DNA of 60,879 nucleotides from Gemmataceae bacterium. Its GTDB lineage: Bacteria; Planctomycetota; Planctomycetia; Gemmatales; Gemmataceae. The stretch spans positions 1-60,879 of the forward strand of contig JAKEET010000155.1 of the NCBI GenBank assembly GCA_022616435.1, in the 5' to 3' direction. The first letter of the stretch is position 1. Each line of letters opens with the position of its first letter. Position numbers and translations under genes: made by a program. Shown piece after piece: positions 42,063-51,228 of the stretch. The notes beneath the pieces were generated by a model. It was not told the DNA's origin. It was given only the letters and a program-made list of their open reading frames with translations, and did no database searches.

Positions 42063-44456
42063 TTAGCGGAACACCCCCACCCAGAAGCTGAAGATCTGCT
42101 CGCGGTCGCCAGGGCCCTCGACGATCGGGAAGCCGAAGTCCAGCGCGATCGGCACCGGGCCCATCATCGGCACGATGATGCGGACGCCGAAGCCGGCGGT
42201 CACGCGGTAGTTGTTGATCTCGAAGTCGCGCTCGACGGTGCCGGTGTCGAGGAAGCCGACCAGGTAGAGGTTGTCGTTGGCCCGGATCGGCACCTGGTAC
42301 TCGAGGCTGCCCAGGAGCATGAAGTCGCCGCCGAGCATGAAGCCCTTGTCGTTGGGGCCGACGCCGCGATACTCGAAGCCGCGGATGCTGCGATAGCCGC
42401 CCGCGAAGAACCGCTCGAACACCGGCGCGTCGTCGCCGGCCCACGACGCCTGGGCACGCATCGCCAGCACCTGCCTGCCCGAGCCGTCGTTGCGCTGGAA
42501 GGTCGTGAAGTAACGGCTGCCTTCGACATTGAAGATCGGGAACGTGAAGTCGCCGAGCACTTGCTCGTAGGAAAGCTCCAGGATGCCGCCTTCGGTGGGC
42601 CGCAGGAACGAGTCGCGGGTGTCGTAGGTGACGCCGATGCGCGGGGCCACCACCAGGTTGTCGCCGCGCACCGACGTGAAGTCGTCCGGGGCGCCGAAGC
42701 TGATGCGGCCCACGTGGACGTTTTCCAGCCGCAGGCCGATGTGGGCGCCCCATTCCTTGGTGAACTGGTGGCCGACGGTGGACCGGAAGCCCAGGCGGCC
42801 TTCGACGTATTCCTCGAAATAACGGTCGTAATAGTAGCCGCTCAGGCTCAGGCTGTACGGCCGGTCGAACAGGAACGGCTCGCGGAAGCTGATGGTGTAG
42901 CGCTGCAGCTCGGTGCCCGGCGCCGCTTCGATGCGGAACTCCTGGCCTTCGCCGCGGAAGGCCCGGCCTTCGGTGAAGTCGGCCCAGCTCGTCGGGAAGC
43001 GGAAGATGTCGAAGTTGCGCTCGTGCAGCACCACGCTGCCGACCACGCCGGCGTCCGAGTTGATGCCGGCCCCGAACAAGAGGCTGCCGGTGTGCGTTTC
43101 CTTCACGGTCACCAGCAGGTCCTTGAATTCGCTGTCGGTGTCTTCGAGCACGGTGATCGTCGGGCGGATGCCTAGCTCGGGGTTGATGTCGAAGATGTTG
43201 AGCCGGGCCAGATCGCGCTCGGCATTGCGCAGCTCGGGGTAGCGGAGCGTCTGCCCCGGATAGAGTCCGAGCACGCGGCGGATGACGCGGTCCTGCGTGA
43301 CTTCGTTGCCGATGATGAAGATCTGCCCGACCTTGGCCGGCGGCTTCTCCATGACTTCGTACTGAACGCGGACCAGGCCCGGCTGATCCGCCACCGGATA
43401 CCACTTCTTGTCCACCACCGCCTGATGGCCGCGCCAGCCGACGTAATCGGTGATGTTGCGGACGTCGGCGTTGACGATGCGCTCGCTGTAATAGTCGCCC
43501 GGCTTCAAGCGGGTCACGTTCTTGAGCGTGGCGCTGTCGAAGACCTTGTTGCCGTTGATGCTGACGCCGTCCACCTTGTAGCGGGTCCCCTCCTGGATGT
43601 GGTACATGATGTCCACGGAGCGGAAATCCGGGCTGAACTTGAGCTCGCGGGCCACGCGCACGTTCAGGTAGCCGTTGGCCTTGTAGTACTCTTCGAGCTT
43701 GATCACGTCGCCGTCGATCTGCCGCGGATTGAACACGCCGCCCAGCACGCCCAACAGCGACCGGCTGGTGTCGATCTGCGTGCGCAGCCGGGCCGCCGTC
43801 GCCAGGTCCTGCTGGCCGGTGAAGTTGGTGCTGCGGACGCGGACGATCGGCCCTTCGGTGATGTTGTAAACGACGCGCTCGTCGGTCGGCCGGTCGCCTT
43901 CCTCGAGCACCACGTTGGCGAAGTAATAGCCCTTTTCCTTCAGGTAGTCTTGAATCTTGAAGCAGCCGGACTTGTTCGACACCGGATCGAGCGGCGTGCC
44001 CTTGCGCAGGCCGGTCAGGCCCTCGAGGTCCTTCTCGCCGATGTGCTTGGCGTGCTTGTAGACGATTTCCTTGACCAGGTTCGGATATTCGACGACCGTG
44101 AAGACGATGCGCATCCGGCCGTCGGGCATCGGCTCATCGCGGACGCCGACGTTCTTGAACAGGCGGCTGGCGCCGAGCCGGGACACGTCTTCGAGGAGCA
44201 CCGCGCGGGAAAATTCTCTGCCGGGCTGCGAATCGACGAACCGCAGGATCTTGGCGGCGCCGGTTCGGCGATTGCCTTCGACGGCCACATCGCCGATGAT
44301 CTCGCGGGAAGCTTGGCCCCAGGCGGGCCGCGCCAGCCAGGCGCCGAGGACGAGCAAGCCGGCCAGCGCCACGGCCTTGGTCCAGGCGGGGGTGGCGACG
44401 CGGCTGGCGCTGGCACTGCCTCTGCATCTTGCGTTGCTTCCGTCCATCCCTTCCAT
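42063..44456 (-). CDS. bamA: Outer membrane protein assembly factor BamA (Omp85)
   Basis: BamA inserts beta-barrel proteins into the outer membrane. The 797-residue protein has a signal sequence (KAVALAGLLVLGAWLARPAWGQ, residues 27-48), about five POTRA repeats (residues 50-440, each ending in strands such as GNRRTGAAKIL, INGNKVFDSATL and IIGNEVTQDRVI) and a C-terminal 16-strand barrel. The barrel lid motif is GGYRSIRGFEYRGVGP (the VRGF/Y motif) and the last strand ends FSFWVGVFR with a phenylalanine near the end. The segment SEFKDLLVTVKETHTGSLLFG links POTRA to barrel and recurs in the protein at 6487. It stands alone in the minus orientation. Confidence 0.95.
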   Translation of the reverse strand: MEGMDGSNARCRGSASASRVATPAWTKAVALAGLLVLGAWLARPAWGQASREIIGDVAVEGNRRTGAAKILRFVDSQPGREFSRAVLLEDVSRLGASRLFKNVGVRDEPMPDGRMRIVFTVVEYPNLVKEIVYKHAKHIGEKDLEGLTGLRKGTPLDPVSNKSGCFKIQDYLKEKGYYFANVVLEEGDRPTDERVVYNITEGPIVRVRSTNFTGQQDLATAARLRTQIDTSRSLLGVLGGVFNPRQIDGDVIKLEEYYKANGYLNVRVARELKFSPDFRSVDIMYHIQEGTRYKVDGVSINGNKVFDSATLKNVTRLKPGDYYSERIVNADVRNITDYVGWRGHQAVVDKKWYPVADQPGLVRVQYEVMEKPPAKVGQIFIIGNEVTQDRVIRRVLGLYPGQTLRYPELRNAERDLARLNIFDINPELGIRPTITVLEDTDSEFKDLLVTVKETHTGSLLFGAGINSDAGVVGSVVLHERNFDIFRFPTSWADFTEGRAFRGEGQEFRIEAAPGTELQRYTISFREPFLFDRPYSLSLSGYYYDRYFEEYVEGRLGFRSTVGHQFTKEWGAHIGLRLENVHVGRISFGAPDDFTSVRGDNLVVAPRIGVTYDTRDSFLRPTEGGILELSYEQVLGDFTFPIFNVEGSRYFTTFQRNDGSGRQVLAMRAQASWAGDDAPVFERFFAGGYRSIRGFEYRGVGPNDKGFMLGGDFMLLGSLEYQVPIRANDNLYLVGFLDTGTVERDFEINNYRVTAGFGVRIIVPMMGPVPIALDFGFPIVEGPGDREQIFSFWVGVFR

Positions 44457-45058
44457 GGGATCCCTCGGAAACGGGTCTGAAGGCGCGTGTACTCGGAGCG
44501 GGGCTGATAGCCGAGCCGTCAGGGGCTGTCAAGGCAACCTGCATGTTCGGGCCGGTGCGATTCAGCCACAGGCTTCACAAATCTCACAGATCATGAATGG
44601 GCTGCTCTTGTTCAATCGTGGAATCTGTACAAGCTGTGGATGACCCGGCGGTGTCGGTTCGCGCTGCTGTCGTTTTTCGCCGAATGGGGTATGCCTCTGA
44701 GGTCAGCAGAATGCCAGAACGCCAGCTTGCCGCGAAATGTACGTCGGGGTTGAAGGTGTTTTCCCCTCAACCCTCAGCGCAGCAACGACTTCAGCGTTTA
44801 TTCGGCTTCGGGCCGACCCTTCGAAATGACGTGTTGTGAGTCCGCCGCTGAACACCTACGGCCGGCAGGCGTCGGCGCAACTCGCTGGCCCGTCGGGTGT
44901 TGTCGCGAACACCCGGAGATGCTCATCTTGGATGCTTGCTGTCCAAGCTGCCAACGCTGCCAACGTGCCACGCTTGCCACGCTCGCCACCGTGTCAGATC
45001 TGCCCACATTCGGCGAAGAGTACGGGGGCGGACCCTTCCCGCCTCCAGAACTCGTCTC
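44457..45058. other. 602-base intergenic region without a recognised gene
   Basis: This stretch has lower GC than its neighbours and no open frame that looks like protein. It contains a short degenerate tandem (GCCAACGCTGCCAACGTGCCACGCTTGCCACGC, in shorter units) near 44950-44990. No RNA gene, promoter or repeat family member was recognised. Confidence 0.5.
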
Positions 45059-45346
45059 TCAAATGATCTCAAGTTGCGTATGCTCATCCAAAGCCGCGCT
45101 GCTCATTTCTTGATTGTCCTTGGTGAAATGCACGATCGGCACGATGATGTCGTCGTGCGGATCGCGGTCGGTGGCGATGCCGGTCGCCAGCGAATCGACG
45201 TGGCGAAACGTGCCGATGACCGCCATCGGCCACGTCTTCATGCCGACGCGGATCAGGTGCGTGATCTTGATCCGTTGCCCCGGCTGGAGCCTTTCCAGCA
45301 CGGCGCGCACGTCCGGCTTGATGGGACGGCTGGTGTAGATCGTCAT
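45059..45346 (-). CDS. Small conserved protein translationally coupled to ilvN
   Basis: A 95-residue protein of unknown function (LQPGQRIKITHLIRVGMKTW, then ATDRDPHDDIIVPIVHFTKDN). The ATG shares bases with the ilvN TGA (ATGA), so it should be translated with it. It is predicted to be beta-rich and soluble. The ending (EMSSAALDEHTQLEII) is acidic. I do not recognise the family; the tight coupling suggests a link with branched-chain amino acid regulation, which is an inference. Confidence 0.75.
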   Translation of the reverse strand: MTIYTSRPIKPDVRAVLERLQPGQRIKITHLIRVGMKTWPMAVIGTFRHVDSLATGIATDRDPHDDIIVPIVHFTKDNQEMSSAALDEHTQLEII

Positions 45347-45840
45347 TCCGCTTCTCGCGATTGCGGCCGGCCGCGGACCAGGGCGATCCGCCCGGTGCGG
45401 GCCAGCTCGTGGATGCCGTAGGGACGCATGAGGTCGATGAACGCCTCGATCTTGGCTTCAGTCCCGGACAGCTCGATCATCATGTTGTCGAGGGCGATGT
45501 CGACGACGCGGGCGCGGAACATCTCGACCAGGAGCGAAATCTCCACGCGTTTCTCCGACGGCGCTTGGACCTTGATCAGCATCAAGTCGCGCTCGACGAA
45601 GTTCTCGCTGGAGATGTCGTCGACGCGAACCACCGTGACGATCTTGTCGAGCTGCTTGCGAACCTGGTCGAGGACCGCGTCGTCGCCGTGCACGACGAAG
45701 GTCATGCGCGACAGCTGCGGCTGCTCGGTTTCGCCGACGGCGAGGCTGTCGATGTTGAAGCCGCGCGAGGCGAGCATGCCGGAGACGTGGGCCAGCACGC
45801 CGGGTTGATTGTGCACCAGGGCGGACAGGACGTGACGCAT
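45343..45840 (-). CDS. ilvN: Acetolactate synthase small (regulatory) subunit
   Basis: The 165-residue regulatory subunit of acetohydroxyacid synthase, which binds valine and controls the first step of branched-chain amino acid synthesis. It has an N-terminal ACT domain (RHVLSALVHNQPGVLAHVSGMLASRGFNIDSLAVG) and the C-terminal half with MRPYGIHELARTGRIALVRG, both typical. The length matches the single-ACT bacterial type. The catalytic subunit gene is not adjacent. The ATG at 45840 starts the ACT domain. Confidence 0.94.
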   Translation of the reverse strand: MRHVLSALVHNQPGVLAHVSGMLASRGFNIDSLAVGETEQPQLSRMTFVVHGDDAVLDQVRKQLDKIVTVVRVDDISSENFVERDLMLIKVQAPSEKRVEISLLVEMFRARVVDIALDNMMIELSGTEAKIEAFIDLMRPYGIHELARTGRIALVRGRPQSREAE

Positions 45841-45927
45841 GGTTGAGATCGCGCGCAAATGACCGGTCTTCATTCAGCATAGCGATGCCAAGCGTACCCG
45901 CCAGGGTTGTGACGCCGGGCACTGCCA

Positions 45928-45933
45928 TATAAC
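45928..45933 (+). promoter_or_regulatory. -10-like TATAAC seven bases before the ATG at 45941
   Basis: TATAAC, then AGAGGCA, then ATG: another leaderless-type arrangement. The intervening AGAGG could alternatively be a short Shine-Dalgarno sequence. Confidence 0.35.
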
Positions 45934-45940
45934 AGAGGCA

Positions 45941-46123
45941 ATGGCGAAGCGCAAGGCCCATTTGCTGAAATACTCCGAGACGCGCGACGGCAAGCGCGCT
46001 CCGGTCAAGATGCGCGATGTTCTCAAGGCGGCATGGGCCGACTACAAGGAACACGGGGGGCATCGGCACCAGCAGTTCTGGGAGCAGCCTGCGAAGCGCG
46101 GTCATTCCGGAGTGTCCCATTAA
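45941..46123 (+). CDS. Small basic protein of unknown function
   Basis: A 60-residue, histidine- and lysine-rich protein (AKRKAHLLKYSETRDGKRAP, WADYKEHGGHRHQQFWEQP). No family is recognised. It is divergent from ilvN, and a TATAAC box lies close upstream. The short length keeps confidence moderate. Confidence 0.5.
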   Translation: MAKRKAHLLKYSETRDGKRAPVKMRDVLKAAWADYKEHGGHRHQQFWEQPAKRGHSGVSH

Positions 46124-46348
46124 TAGTAGTTCAGCAGTTTCCGCCCGAAAAGCGTCGCGCCACCTCCCAATTGACTCGGTAGATTTCTGGATCATGTCCG
46201 GAATCGTTACCGATTTCTCTGATTCTCTGACGAATTCGCTTGACTCTGCGGCCGGTTGTGGGATCATGACTGAAATTCGCGTGTTCCGCAGCTGCAAGCA
46301 GCCAGCATGTCCTCTCACCCAAGGACAGGAACCATGAATGACAACTCC

Positions 46349-46431
46349 AGCGATCAGCGATCAGCGATCAGCGATCAGCGATCAGCGATCAGCGATCAGC
46401 GATCAGCGATCAGCGATCAGCGATCAGCGAT
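46349..46431 (+). repeat. Heptamer tandem repeat (AGCGATC, 11 full copies plus 6 bases)
   Basis: Eleven perfect AGCGATC units occupy 46349-46425 and a twelfth, AGCGAT, ends at 46431. Because the unit is not a multiple of three, each gain or loss of a copy shifts the downstream frame. The array starts 12 bases after the start codon pair ATGAATG (46334 and 46338). Confidence 0.95.
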
Positions 46432-46488
46432 ACACCTCAATCAGCAGCGCCCGAGACCAACCGGCGCAAGTGGGTTGGCGCCCTCGCG

Positions 46489-47535
46489 ATGCTCGCCGTG
46501 TGTGCGTTTTCGTATTGGTGGTGGGGTTACACCAAAGAAGCCCTGCCGCCGCCGAATGCGGGGCTGGTTGTTGATGCGAAGGAGCTCGATTTCGGCGAGG
46601 CATGGGAAGACCGGGCGTTTCCGTGGAAATTCGCGATTCGCAATTCGACAGACAAGGACGTGAAGATCATCAGATTCTGGAGTGGTTGCAGCTGTGTGTC
46701 TGTGACCCCAGAGTTGGTAACCATTCCCGCTGGCGGGAATGCGCATGTAGCATTGGTTTTGGACTTGACCGCGGCGTTTTGGGAAAAGAGTGGTGCAACC
46801 CAAGTCGTGGCCAACCAGTCCAAGCGTTCATTCGAAGCGGAGATATCGCCTCAACTTGCGGATGGACCGACGTTTGCTGGCCAGCATTGGACAATTAGGG
46901 GCAACGTCGCAAGAGTTTTGACCGTTTCCCGCGCTTTTCTACAGCTCGATGAAGGCTTCATATGCGGTGAGCATTTCCCAACACAACAACTCAAGGCGAC
47001 CGCCCATGTTCCGCTTGCCGGGATTGTCGCGAAGTGCCCTATCGGCTCAGGCCACGAAGCGACTGTAGTATGTCCATCGCCCGATGCTAACGAATGGGAG
47101 GTCAGAGTAGCGGTGAGGCCCGATTTGCGCGCCGGTCCGTTTAAGTTCGACCTGACCTTGGTACCGGTCCGTGATGACGGCCGAGCACTGCCATCACAGG
47201 TGATACCTGTTCGCGGCACGGCGACCGAAAGCGTTCGAGCGATTCCCAGCACGTTGGTCCTGGGTTTGAGACAAGTGGGCACGATCGTCGAAGACGCGGT
47301 AACCCTGGAATCCCTTATCGGACTCCCTTTTGAGGTTTTGAAGATTGAGTCGAACGGCTCCTGCACGGAGGTCAGATCAGCTTCCACAAGCGGCGCTTAC
47401 CGGGGCACGCGCTATCTAATCCGCCAACGAGTCTCATCAGGGTCCAACCTGGAGGCTGTGCGTTTCCATGTGCGCAGCAGAGAGCGGGAATTCCAGGTGA
47501 ACGTCAACATGGCATACCACGGCAACGCGGACTGA
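46489..47535 (+). CDS. Membrane-anchored DUF1573-type protein, upstream frame broken by heptamer repeat
   Basis: From the first in-frame ATG the protein has 348 residues: a transmembrane helix (LAVCAFSYWWWGY) followed by an exported DUF1573-like immunoglobulin-type domain (LDFGEAWEDRAFPWKFAIRN, FWSGCSCVSVTPE, with the paired cysteine motif CSC) and a second similar half. The true N-terminus probably lies further upstream, because the codons before this ATG already read TPQSAAPETNRRKWVGALA, a positively charged segment and helix start. The only upstream ATGs (46334, with AAGGA eight bases before it, and 46338) are out of frame because of the repeat at 46349-46431. It heads a run of four exported-protein genes with lower GC than the surroundings. 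The function is unknown. Confidence 0.7.
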   Translation: MLAVCAFSYWWWGYTKEALPPPNAGLVVDAKELDFGEAWEDRAFPWKFAIRNSTDKDVKIIRFWSGCSCVSVTPELVTIPAGGNAHVALVLDLTAAFWEKSGATQVVANQSKRSFEAEISPQLADGPTFAGQHWTIRGNVARVLTVSRAFLQLDEGFICGEHFPTQQLKATAHVPLAGIVAKCPIGSGHEATVVCPSPDANEWEVRVAVRPDLRAGPFKFDLTLVPVRDDGRALPSQVIPVRGTATESVRAIPSTLVLGLRQVGTIVEDAVTLESLIGLPFEVLKIESNGSCTEVRSASTSGAYRGTRYLIRQRVSSGSNLEAVRFHVRSREREFQVNVNMAYHGNAD

Positions 47536-47566
47536 CAGGCGACGCGCCCAGGGCAGGAGAGTGGCA

Positions 47567-48766
47567 ATGGGCTACCAGACAAGAAAGAGGCCGGTGTCAA
47601 TTCGGCGATTAGCGAGTCCGACACGCTTCTTGGTCGGTGTTCTCGCGGCTTGCACTTTTCCTGGCTTTTCCGTTGCTGACTCCAACATCGAGAAGGCGTC
47701 GCACGCTTGGCGGAAACGCCAGGATTCATTTCGGTCAGGTAAGTTCGAGTGGACCGAGGACGTATTCTATCGGAAGGGTTCGATTCGAGACCCGACGACG
47801 ACACGAGAATCCAAGCCGACCGCCGATTACGTGCCCCCAAGAGACTTTAGCTACCAGTCCGAGGTCCGGGTCAGTTTTGCCGAAGTCGAGATCCGATACG
47901 CTTATGAACGATTGGAGTGGCTCCCGGGCGCATCCGAACCGAATTCTCAGAGCAGCAACACGGTCTTCGACGGCGAAGCAACGCAATGTTTCTGGCCAAG
48001 CGGGTCCACGAAATGGCCGGTTGGCCACCTGTTATCACCCAAGCGGAAGTTCATCGAAGCTTCCAATTACCATACTTGGCCGGTGCTGATGACCTACCGC
48101 AACTTGCTGGCGGGGATGCAGCTAATTTCGTTCGACAGCTTTCGTGAGGCCGAAACGAACTCGACCGTCAACGGGCGGCGCTGTATTGTCTTGGATGAAT
48201 TGCCTTTGCCAGGGAAAGACCGTCGACGGACCTTGTGGATCGACACGGAGCGCGATTTCACGCTTGCCCGCTTTGAGGCGTCGGTCGACGGCCGGCCAAT
48301 TCACCGGATCGAGGTCGAGTACATCCAAGATAAAGAACACGGTTGGATTCCGCACAGCTGGCGAATTACGGAATTGAACTCAGACCTTTCACTCAATCGC
48401 TCCTTTAGCGCCAAGGTGTCAAAATGGTCGCTCAACGTTCCTCTTCCGGAGGGGGAATTCCGAATCGAATTCCCTGAGGGCACCGTCGTTCGGGACGAAC
48501 GGCAGGGTCAGCCGCAGACCTATGTTGTTCGCAAGGAGGGCAAAAAACGCCCGGTGTTGTCAAACGAACTAGGCGCAACGTATGAACAAGTCGTTTCAAG
48601 CGAGCCGGGCACGGCCCTGGCTTCTGGGCGTGGAACGGCCCTGGCGCAACCTGGCTGGCAATTGTCTACGCCATGGATTGTCGCGTTCCTCATTGTCGGT
48701 GCTCTCGTTGTCCTGATTGGCAGACGAGTTTGGAGACGTTCTCCGCGAATGAGCGGCCGGTCATAG
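47567..48766 (+). CDS. Exported protein with C-terminal membrane anchor, unknown family
   Basis: The 399-residue product has an N-terminal signal-like segment (RFLVGVLAACTFPGFSVADS), a long beta-rich exported part (KFEWTEDVFYRKGS, DGRPIHRIEVEYIQD, HGWIPHSWRI), and a C-terminal helix followed by arginines (WIVAFLIVGALVVLIGRRVWRR). The middle resembles the outer-membrane-lipoprotein-sorting (LolA-like) proteins common in Gemmataceae, but this is weak. The ATG at 47567 lies 31 bases after the DUF1573 stop with a GGCAGGAG site upstream. Base composition is lower in GC than in neighbouring core genes. Confidence 0.75.
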   Translation: MGYQTRKRPVSIRRLASPTRFLVGVLAACTFPGFSVADSNIEKASHAWRKRQDSFRSGKFEWTEDVFYRKGSIRDPTTTRESKPTADYVPPRDFSYQSEVRVSFAEVEIRYAYERLEWLPGASEPNSQSSNTVFDGEATQCFWPSGSTKWPVGHLLSPKRKFIEASNYHTWPVLMTYRNLLAGMQLISFDSFREAETNSTVNGRRCIVLDELPLPGKDRRRTLWIDTERDFTLARFEASVDGRPIHRIEVEYIQDKEHGWIPHSWRITELNSDLSLNRSFSAKVSKWSLNVPLPEGEFRIEFPEGTVVRDERQGQPQTYVVRKEGKKRPVLSNELGATYEQVVSSEPGTALASGRGTALAQPGWQLSTPWIVAFLIVGALVVLIGRRVWRRSPRMSGRS

Positions 48767-48803
48767 AAACGAATCTCTGCCATTACTCGGAAAGGAGTTT
48801 CTA

Positions 48804-49208
48804 ATGTCGCGCACCTCCATCAGTTTGTTGTTCGTGGTCGCTGTTCTGCTCTGCTCTGCTCAGGAGCCGGTGCAGAGTCAGTGCACTAACCCTTTCACGA
48901 AGTGCAAGTGGATATTCCTTGAAGGGCTCACCTCTCCAGTCGACAAGAAGGACTATTGCTACGAGCTCTTCAGCATGAGTTGTCTGACGTGCTGGTCGAG
49001 GTATTGTACTCCACCTGGCGCAGACCAGGATTGCAAAGAAAACAATCTGTTGCCAGAGAAGGACCGGAAGTGCCCCAACAACTGCAAGCTCTTGTGTAAG
49101 GGCCAAAGTCAAATCGGAAAGTCCCAGGAGGCGACATGTGACGGAGGGACCGATAACTTCAACCCGAATGGAAACGTTGTGTGGGAATGTGTTGCGAAGA
49201 AAAGCTGA
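48804..49208 (+). CDS. Secreted cysteine-rich small protein
   Basis: The 134-residue protein has a signal peptide (RTSISLLFVVAVLLCSAQEP) and about fourteen cysteines in the mature part (CTNPFTKCKW, CLTCWSRYC, CPNNCKLLC), so it is likely disulfide-bonded outside the cytoplasm. GGAAAGGAG lies a few bases before the ATG. It is the third gene of the four-gene exported unit, 37 bases after the second. No family is recognised. Confidence 0.75.
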   Translation: MSRTSISLLFVVAVLLCSAQEPVQSQCTNPFTKCKWIFLEGLTSPVDKKDYCYELFSMSCLTCWSRYCTPPGADQDCKENNLLPEKDRKCPNNCKLLCKGQSQIGKSQEATCDGGTDNFNPNGNVVWECVAKKS

Positions 49209-49233
49209 CGCGCTCCTCGACAGAGTCGCAACC

Positions 49234-49587
49234 ATGAAGATCAGTCTGCTTGCTCTGCTTTGCTTGACCCTGGCGAGTTGCAATCGCAATCGCCAACTGC
49301 CGAACGTGTCAGAAGTGCGCGGTCTGCCGTCTGCCGAGGACATGCAGCGCGCCAACAAGGCTGCGGAAAAGCTGGAACAAAGGCGGCAGACGGAGATTGA
49401 AAAAGAGCTGCAAAGGAAACGAGATGCCGAGATTGAGAAAGGAACCCCAAGAACTGAGTGTAAACACGGAGCGGAGCTAGCAGTAGCTAGCTGGCAAGCC
49501 AACGGCTCTCACTCGAGTATCACGGCAGCACCGTCTCCCCCATCAAATACCGATCGCACTCCCGCGCCGCGCCGCGCCCTTCATTGA
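49234..49587 (+). CDS. Small lipoprotein with coiled-coil
   Basis: A 117-residue protein with a lipoprotein signal ([16 protein letters not shown], lipobox LASC with Cys16) and a charged helical middle ([32 protein letters not shown]). The C-terminal part overlaps the convergent gltD gene by 68 bases and may not be the original end. It is the fourth of the exported set, 25 bases after the third stop. The family is unknown. Confidence 0.65.
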   Translation: MKISLLALLCLTLASCNRNRQLPNVSEVRGLPSAEDMQRANKAAEKLEQRRQTEIEKELQRKRDAEIEKGTPRTECKHGAELAVASWQANGSHSSITAAPSPPSNTDRTPAPRRALH

Positions 49588-51004
49588 TGGCCCACACGAT
49601 CAGGCTCTGGCCGCGGCGCATGTCGCCGGCGGCGAACACGCCGGGGAGGCTCGTCGCGAACTTGCCGTGCTCGGCCTTGACGTTCGTGCGCGGATCGCGC
49701 TCGACGCCGAGCTTCTGCAAGAGCTGATCTTCCGGACCGAGAAAGCCCATGGCCAAGAGCACGAGCTGGGCGGGGAAGACTTTCTCGCTGCCGGGCACGT
49801 CGCGCATCTGGAACCTGCCGTTGTCCTTGGCCCATTCGATGCGGACCGTGTGCAGCTCCTTGACGCGGCCGTTTTCGTCGCCGACGAACTGCTTGGTGTT
49901 GATCAGGTACGTGCGCGGATCGTCGCCGAACAGCGCCGCCGCCTCCTCCTGGCCGTAGTCGAGCTTGTACACCTTCGGCCATTGCGGCCAGGGGTTGTCC
50001 GGGGCGCGATCGAGCGGCGGCTTGGGGAGGATCTCGAACTGCACCAGGCTCTTGCAGCCGTGCCGCAGGGCCGTGCCCACGCAGTCGGTGCCGGTGTCGC
50101 CGCCGCCGATGACGATCACGTCCTTGCCCTTGGCCGAGATGTAGTTGCCGTCGGCGTGGTTCGAGTCGAGCAGGCTCTTGGTGTTGGCCTGCAGGAAATC
50201 CATGGCGAAGTGGATGCCTTTCAGCTCGCGGCCGGGCGCCGGCAGGTCGCGCGGCTTGGTGGCGCCGCCGGCCAGGACGGTTGCGTTGAATTCCTTGAGC
50301 AGGTTCTCGGCCGGGTAGTTGACGCCCACTTCACAGTTCGTGACGAACTTGACGCCCTCCTCCTCCATGAGCTTGACGCGGCGCTCGACGACCAGCTTCT
50401 TGTCCAGCTTCATGTTGGGGATGCCGTACATCAAGAGGCCGCCGATGCGATCGGCTCGCTCGAACACGGTCACCCAGTGGCCGGCCTTGTTCAACTGCGC
50501 CGCGGCGGCGAGGCCGGCGGGGCCGGAGCCGACGACCGCGACTTTCTTGCCGGTGCGGAACGGCGGCGGCTCGGGCTTCACCCAGCCTTCGTCGAACGCC
50601 TTGTCGATGATCGAGCATTCGATGTTCTTGATCGTCACCGCCGGTTCGTTGATGCCGAGCACGCACGAGCCTTCACAGGGCGCCGGGCAGACGCGGCCGG
50701 TAAACTCGGGAAAGTTGTTGGTCTTGTGCAAACGTTCGAGCGCTTCGCGCCAGAGGCCGCGGTAGACGAGGTCGTTCCACTCGGGAATCAGGTTGTTGAT
50801 GGGGCAGCCGGAGGCCATGCCCTCGAGCAGGTTGCCGGTGTGGCAGAAGGGGACGCCGCAATCCATGCAACGGGCGCCCTGGTCGCGCAGGGCTTCTTCC
50901 GCCTGGTGGTCGTGGAATTCATGCCAGTCCGCGACGCGCTGGGCCGGCGGCCGGGCCAGGGGCAGCTCGCGCGGGTATTCGAGAAATCCGGTGGGTTTGC
51001 CCAT
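49520..51004 (-). CDS. gltD: Glutamate synthase, small (beta) subunit
   Basis: GltD passes electrons from NADPH through FAD and iron-sulfur clusters to GltB for glutamate synthesis. The 494-residue protein has the N-terminal cysteine cluster ([21 protein letters not shown]), the FAD motif [12 protein letters not shown] near residue 150, the NADPH motif [10 protein letters not shown] near 300 and the late [18 protein letters not shown]. The length is standard (about 480-490). It lies 224 bases after the AbiEii-like gene on the same strand; in most bacteria it follows gltB directly. Confidence 0.95.
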   Translation of the reverse strand: MGKPTGFLEYPRELPLARPPAQRVADWHEFHDHQAEEALRDQGARCMDCGVPFCHTGNLLEGMASGCPINNLIPEWNDLVYRGLWREALERLHKTNNFPEFTGRVCPAPCEGSCVLGINEPAVTIKNIECSIIDKAFDEGWVKPEPPPFRTGKKVAVVGSGPAGLAAAAQLNKAGHWVTVFERADRIGGLLMYGIPNMKLDKKLVVERRVKLMEEEGVKFVTNCEVGVNYPAENLLKEFNATVLAGGATKPRDLPAPGRELKGIHFAMDFLQANTKSLLDSNHADGNYISAKGKDVIVIGGGDTGTDCVGTALRHGCKSLVQFEILPKPPLDRAPDNPWPQWPKVYKLDYGQEEAAALFGDDPRTYLINTKQFVGDENGRVKELHTVRIEWAKDNGRFQMRDVPGSEKVFPAQLVLLAMGFLGPEDQLLQKLGVERDPRTNVKAEHGKFATSLPGVFAAGDMRRGQSLIVWAINEGRGAARECDRYLMGETVLP

Positions 51005-51228
51005 GATGCTGATCTCGTCAATCGATCTTCACAAGGTTCTTGCGAAAATCAATGGTTAGGCGACTTTTCCGAAAGAAATCCAAAACAGCCAACGATCGCC
51101 AAAGCATGCCAACCAATCAATGTTGACGACGCACCGGTATCCACTGCGAGATGAACCAGAGTATTGCTGTGGCAGAGAACCGTGCCGCCGAGCACGCGCA
51201 GATGGACGTCATCAGGTTGCCTCCGCGT
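51005..51228. other. Gap between the AbiEii-like gene and gltD
   Basis: 224 bases with no gene that I can support and no recognised promoter or repeat. A short minus-strand frame here looks random. Confidence 0.4.

Noticed and set aside
46131..46322. 63-codon minus-strand frame upstream of the heptamer repeat
   Set aside because: No ribosome binding site, no family resemblance, and it lies in the putative promoter region of the DUF1573 gene.
46349..46431. SDQRSAI heptapeptide repeat considered as a protein domain
   Set aside because: The repeat is at DNA level (7-base unit); the peptide appears in any frame that crosses it.
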